Position numbers and translations under genes: made by a program. Positions 63,666 to 64,000 of a stretch of DNA of 64,000 nt are shown here, piece after piece; positions within the stretch are counted from its first letter, which is position 1; each line of letters opens with the position of its first letter. The stretch is from Aequorivita viscosa (GTDB lineage: Bacteria; Bacteroidota; Bacteroidia; Flavobacteriales; Flavobacteriaceae). Below the pieces are notes generated by a model. The model searched no databases, was not told the origin of the DNA, and saw only the letters and a list, made by a program, of their open reading frames with translations. The stretch is from positions 39,103 to 103,102 of the forward strand of contig NZ_FNNS01000012.1 of assembly GCF_900106795.1 (NCBI RefSeq), written 5' to 3'.

Positions 63666-64000
63666 ACCCGTTGTGCATTATGATTTAAAAGAAAAAAGTT
63701 GTCCATATTACTGATAATCAGTATCTTGTTTTAGCTATAAAACATTATATATGAACAACTTAAGTGCAAATTACGAAAGAATATTGGAAGTTTTAAGAAA
63801 AATATCAAAAGATCAACTTTTACCCTATCAAAGGCGAGAACCAAAGCTCTGTGACTTGGAACTGATAAGTTTGAGTTTAACGGCTGAGTTTATGGGCAGA
63901 GATAGTGAAAACGATCTTTTCAGAAAACTTCCCGAAATGATATATACAAAAATTGAGCGAAGTGTATACAACAGGCGAAGGCGAAGGCTCGCCAATGAGC
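63666..64000 (+). mobile_element. IS982-family insertion sequence, left end (cut by the window)
   Basis: The left end is ACCCGTTGTGCATTATG at 63666, the kind of ACC-starting terminus I associate with IS982 elements, followed 85 bp on by the transposase ATG. The right end, its inverted repeat and the target duplication lie beyond the window. Confidence 0.75.
63751..64000 (+). CDS. IS982 family transposase, N-terminal part
   Basis: An open frame from ATG 63751 to the window edge, 83 codons so far, with no stop. The protein opens MNNLSANYERILEVLRKIS and contains KLCDLELISLSLTAEFMG, DSENDLFRKLP and IERSVYNRRRRRLAN, which are the conserved N-terminal features of IS982 transposases, ahead of the DDE catalytic domain expected downstream. 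The frame looks intact so far, so the element may be active. Confidence 0.88.
   Translation, partial: MNNLSANYERILEVLRKISKDQLLPYQRREPKLCDLELISLSLTAEFMGRDSENDLFRKLPEMIYTKIERSVYNRRRRRLANE

Overview
This window comes from a Bacteroidota chromosome, almost certainly a member of the Flavobacteriaceae; the genus cannot be fixed from sequence alone. The evidence is a low-GC genome, promoters of the TTG / TAnnTTTG type, type IX secretion (T9SS) adhesin machinery with a PorP/SprF protein, a complete Bat operon, many SusC/TonB-type outer-membrane proteins, DUF4382 and DUF5689 lipoproteins, NhaD, and the palindromic spacer repeats common in flavobacteria. Most of the window is core chromosome. Accessory material is limited to a few islets.

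Layout. 1-4.6 kb (minus strand): acyl-ACP desaturase, a PPP-type phosphatase, an AlbA_2/Schlafen-type protein, a four-helix-bundle gene broken by a nonsense codon, a small inverted-repeat element and an SDR oxidoreductase. 4.7-15 kb (plus): a DUF4382 lipoprotein, then moxR, DUF58, a DUF4381-like membrane protein, batA, batB, batC, batD and batE. 15-21.5 kb (plus): kbl, an OmpA protein with thrombospondin type 3 repeats, an AddB-like nuclease, an alpha/beta hydrolase and tRNA-Ala(TGC). 21.6-22.4 kb: non-coding, with a hairpin beside seven perfect 11-bp repeats. 22.4-27.8 kb: a secreted DNase-I-fold enzyme divergent from a TonB-dependent receptor and a DUF5689 lipoprotein. 27.9-28.8 kb: non-coding, with a second, longer copy of the inverted-repeat element. 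28.8-34.2 kb (minus): T9SS type B adhesin, SprF and OmpA/TPR protein.

34.5-43.3 kb: hflX, an acyl-CoA dehydrogenase, radA, an esterase-TPR protein, a propeller lipoprotein and rnhB. 43.5-48.7 kb: a putative porin, a beta-barrel protein, a YdhR-like protein and a second acyl-CoA dehydrogenase. 48.8-56 kb (plus): anmK, a Glu/Leu/Phe/Val dehydrogenase, nhaD, exbB, exbD, tonB and folC. 56-58.7 kb (minus): a DUF5686-like barrel, frr and pyrH. 58.9-64 kb (plus): an unrecognised protein carrying kinase-like motifs, pyruvate carboxylase, and the start of an IS982-type insertion sequence 17 bp after the pyc stop.

How the genes work together. ExbB/ExbD/TonB would energise receptors such as the one at 23.6 kb. 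The adhesin, SprF and OmpA genes form one export-and-anchoring unit. The Bat genes form an envelope-associated MoxR/VWA system of poorly known role. The least explained items are the kinase-like protein at 58.9 kb, the folC gene whose conserved N-terminus has no normal start codon, the repeat-hairpin locus at 21.8 kb, and the two inverted-repeat elements.
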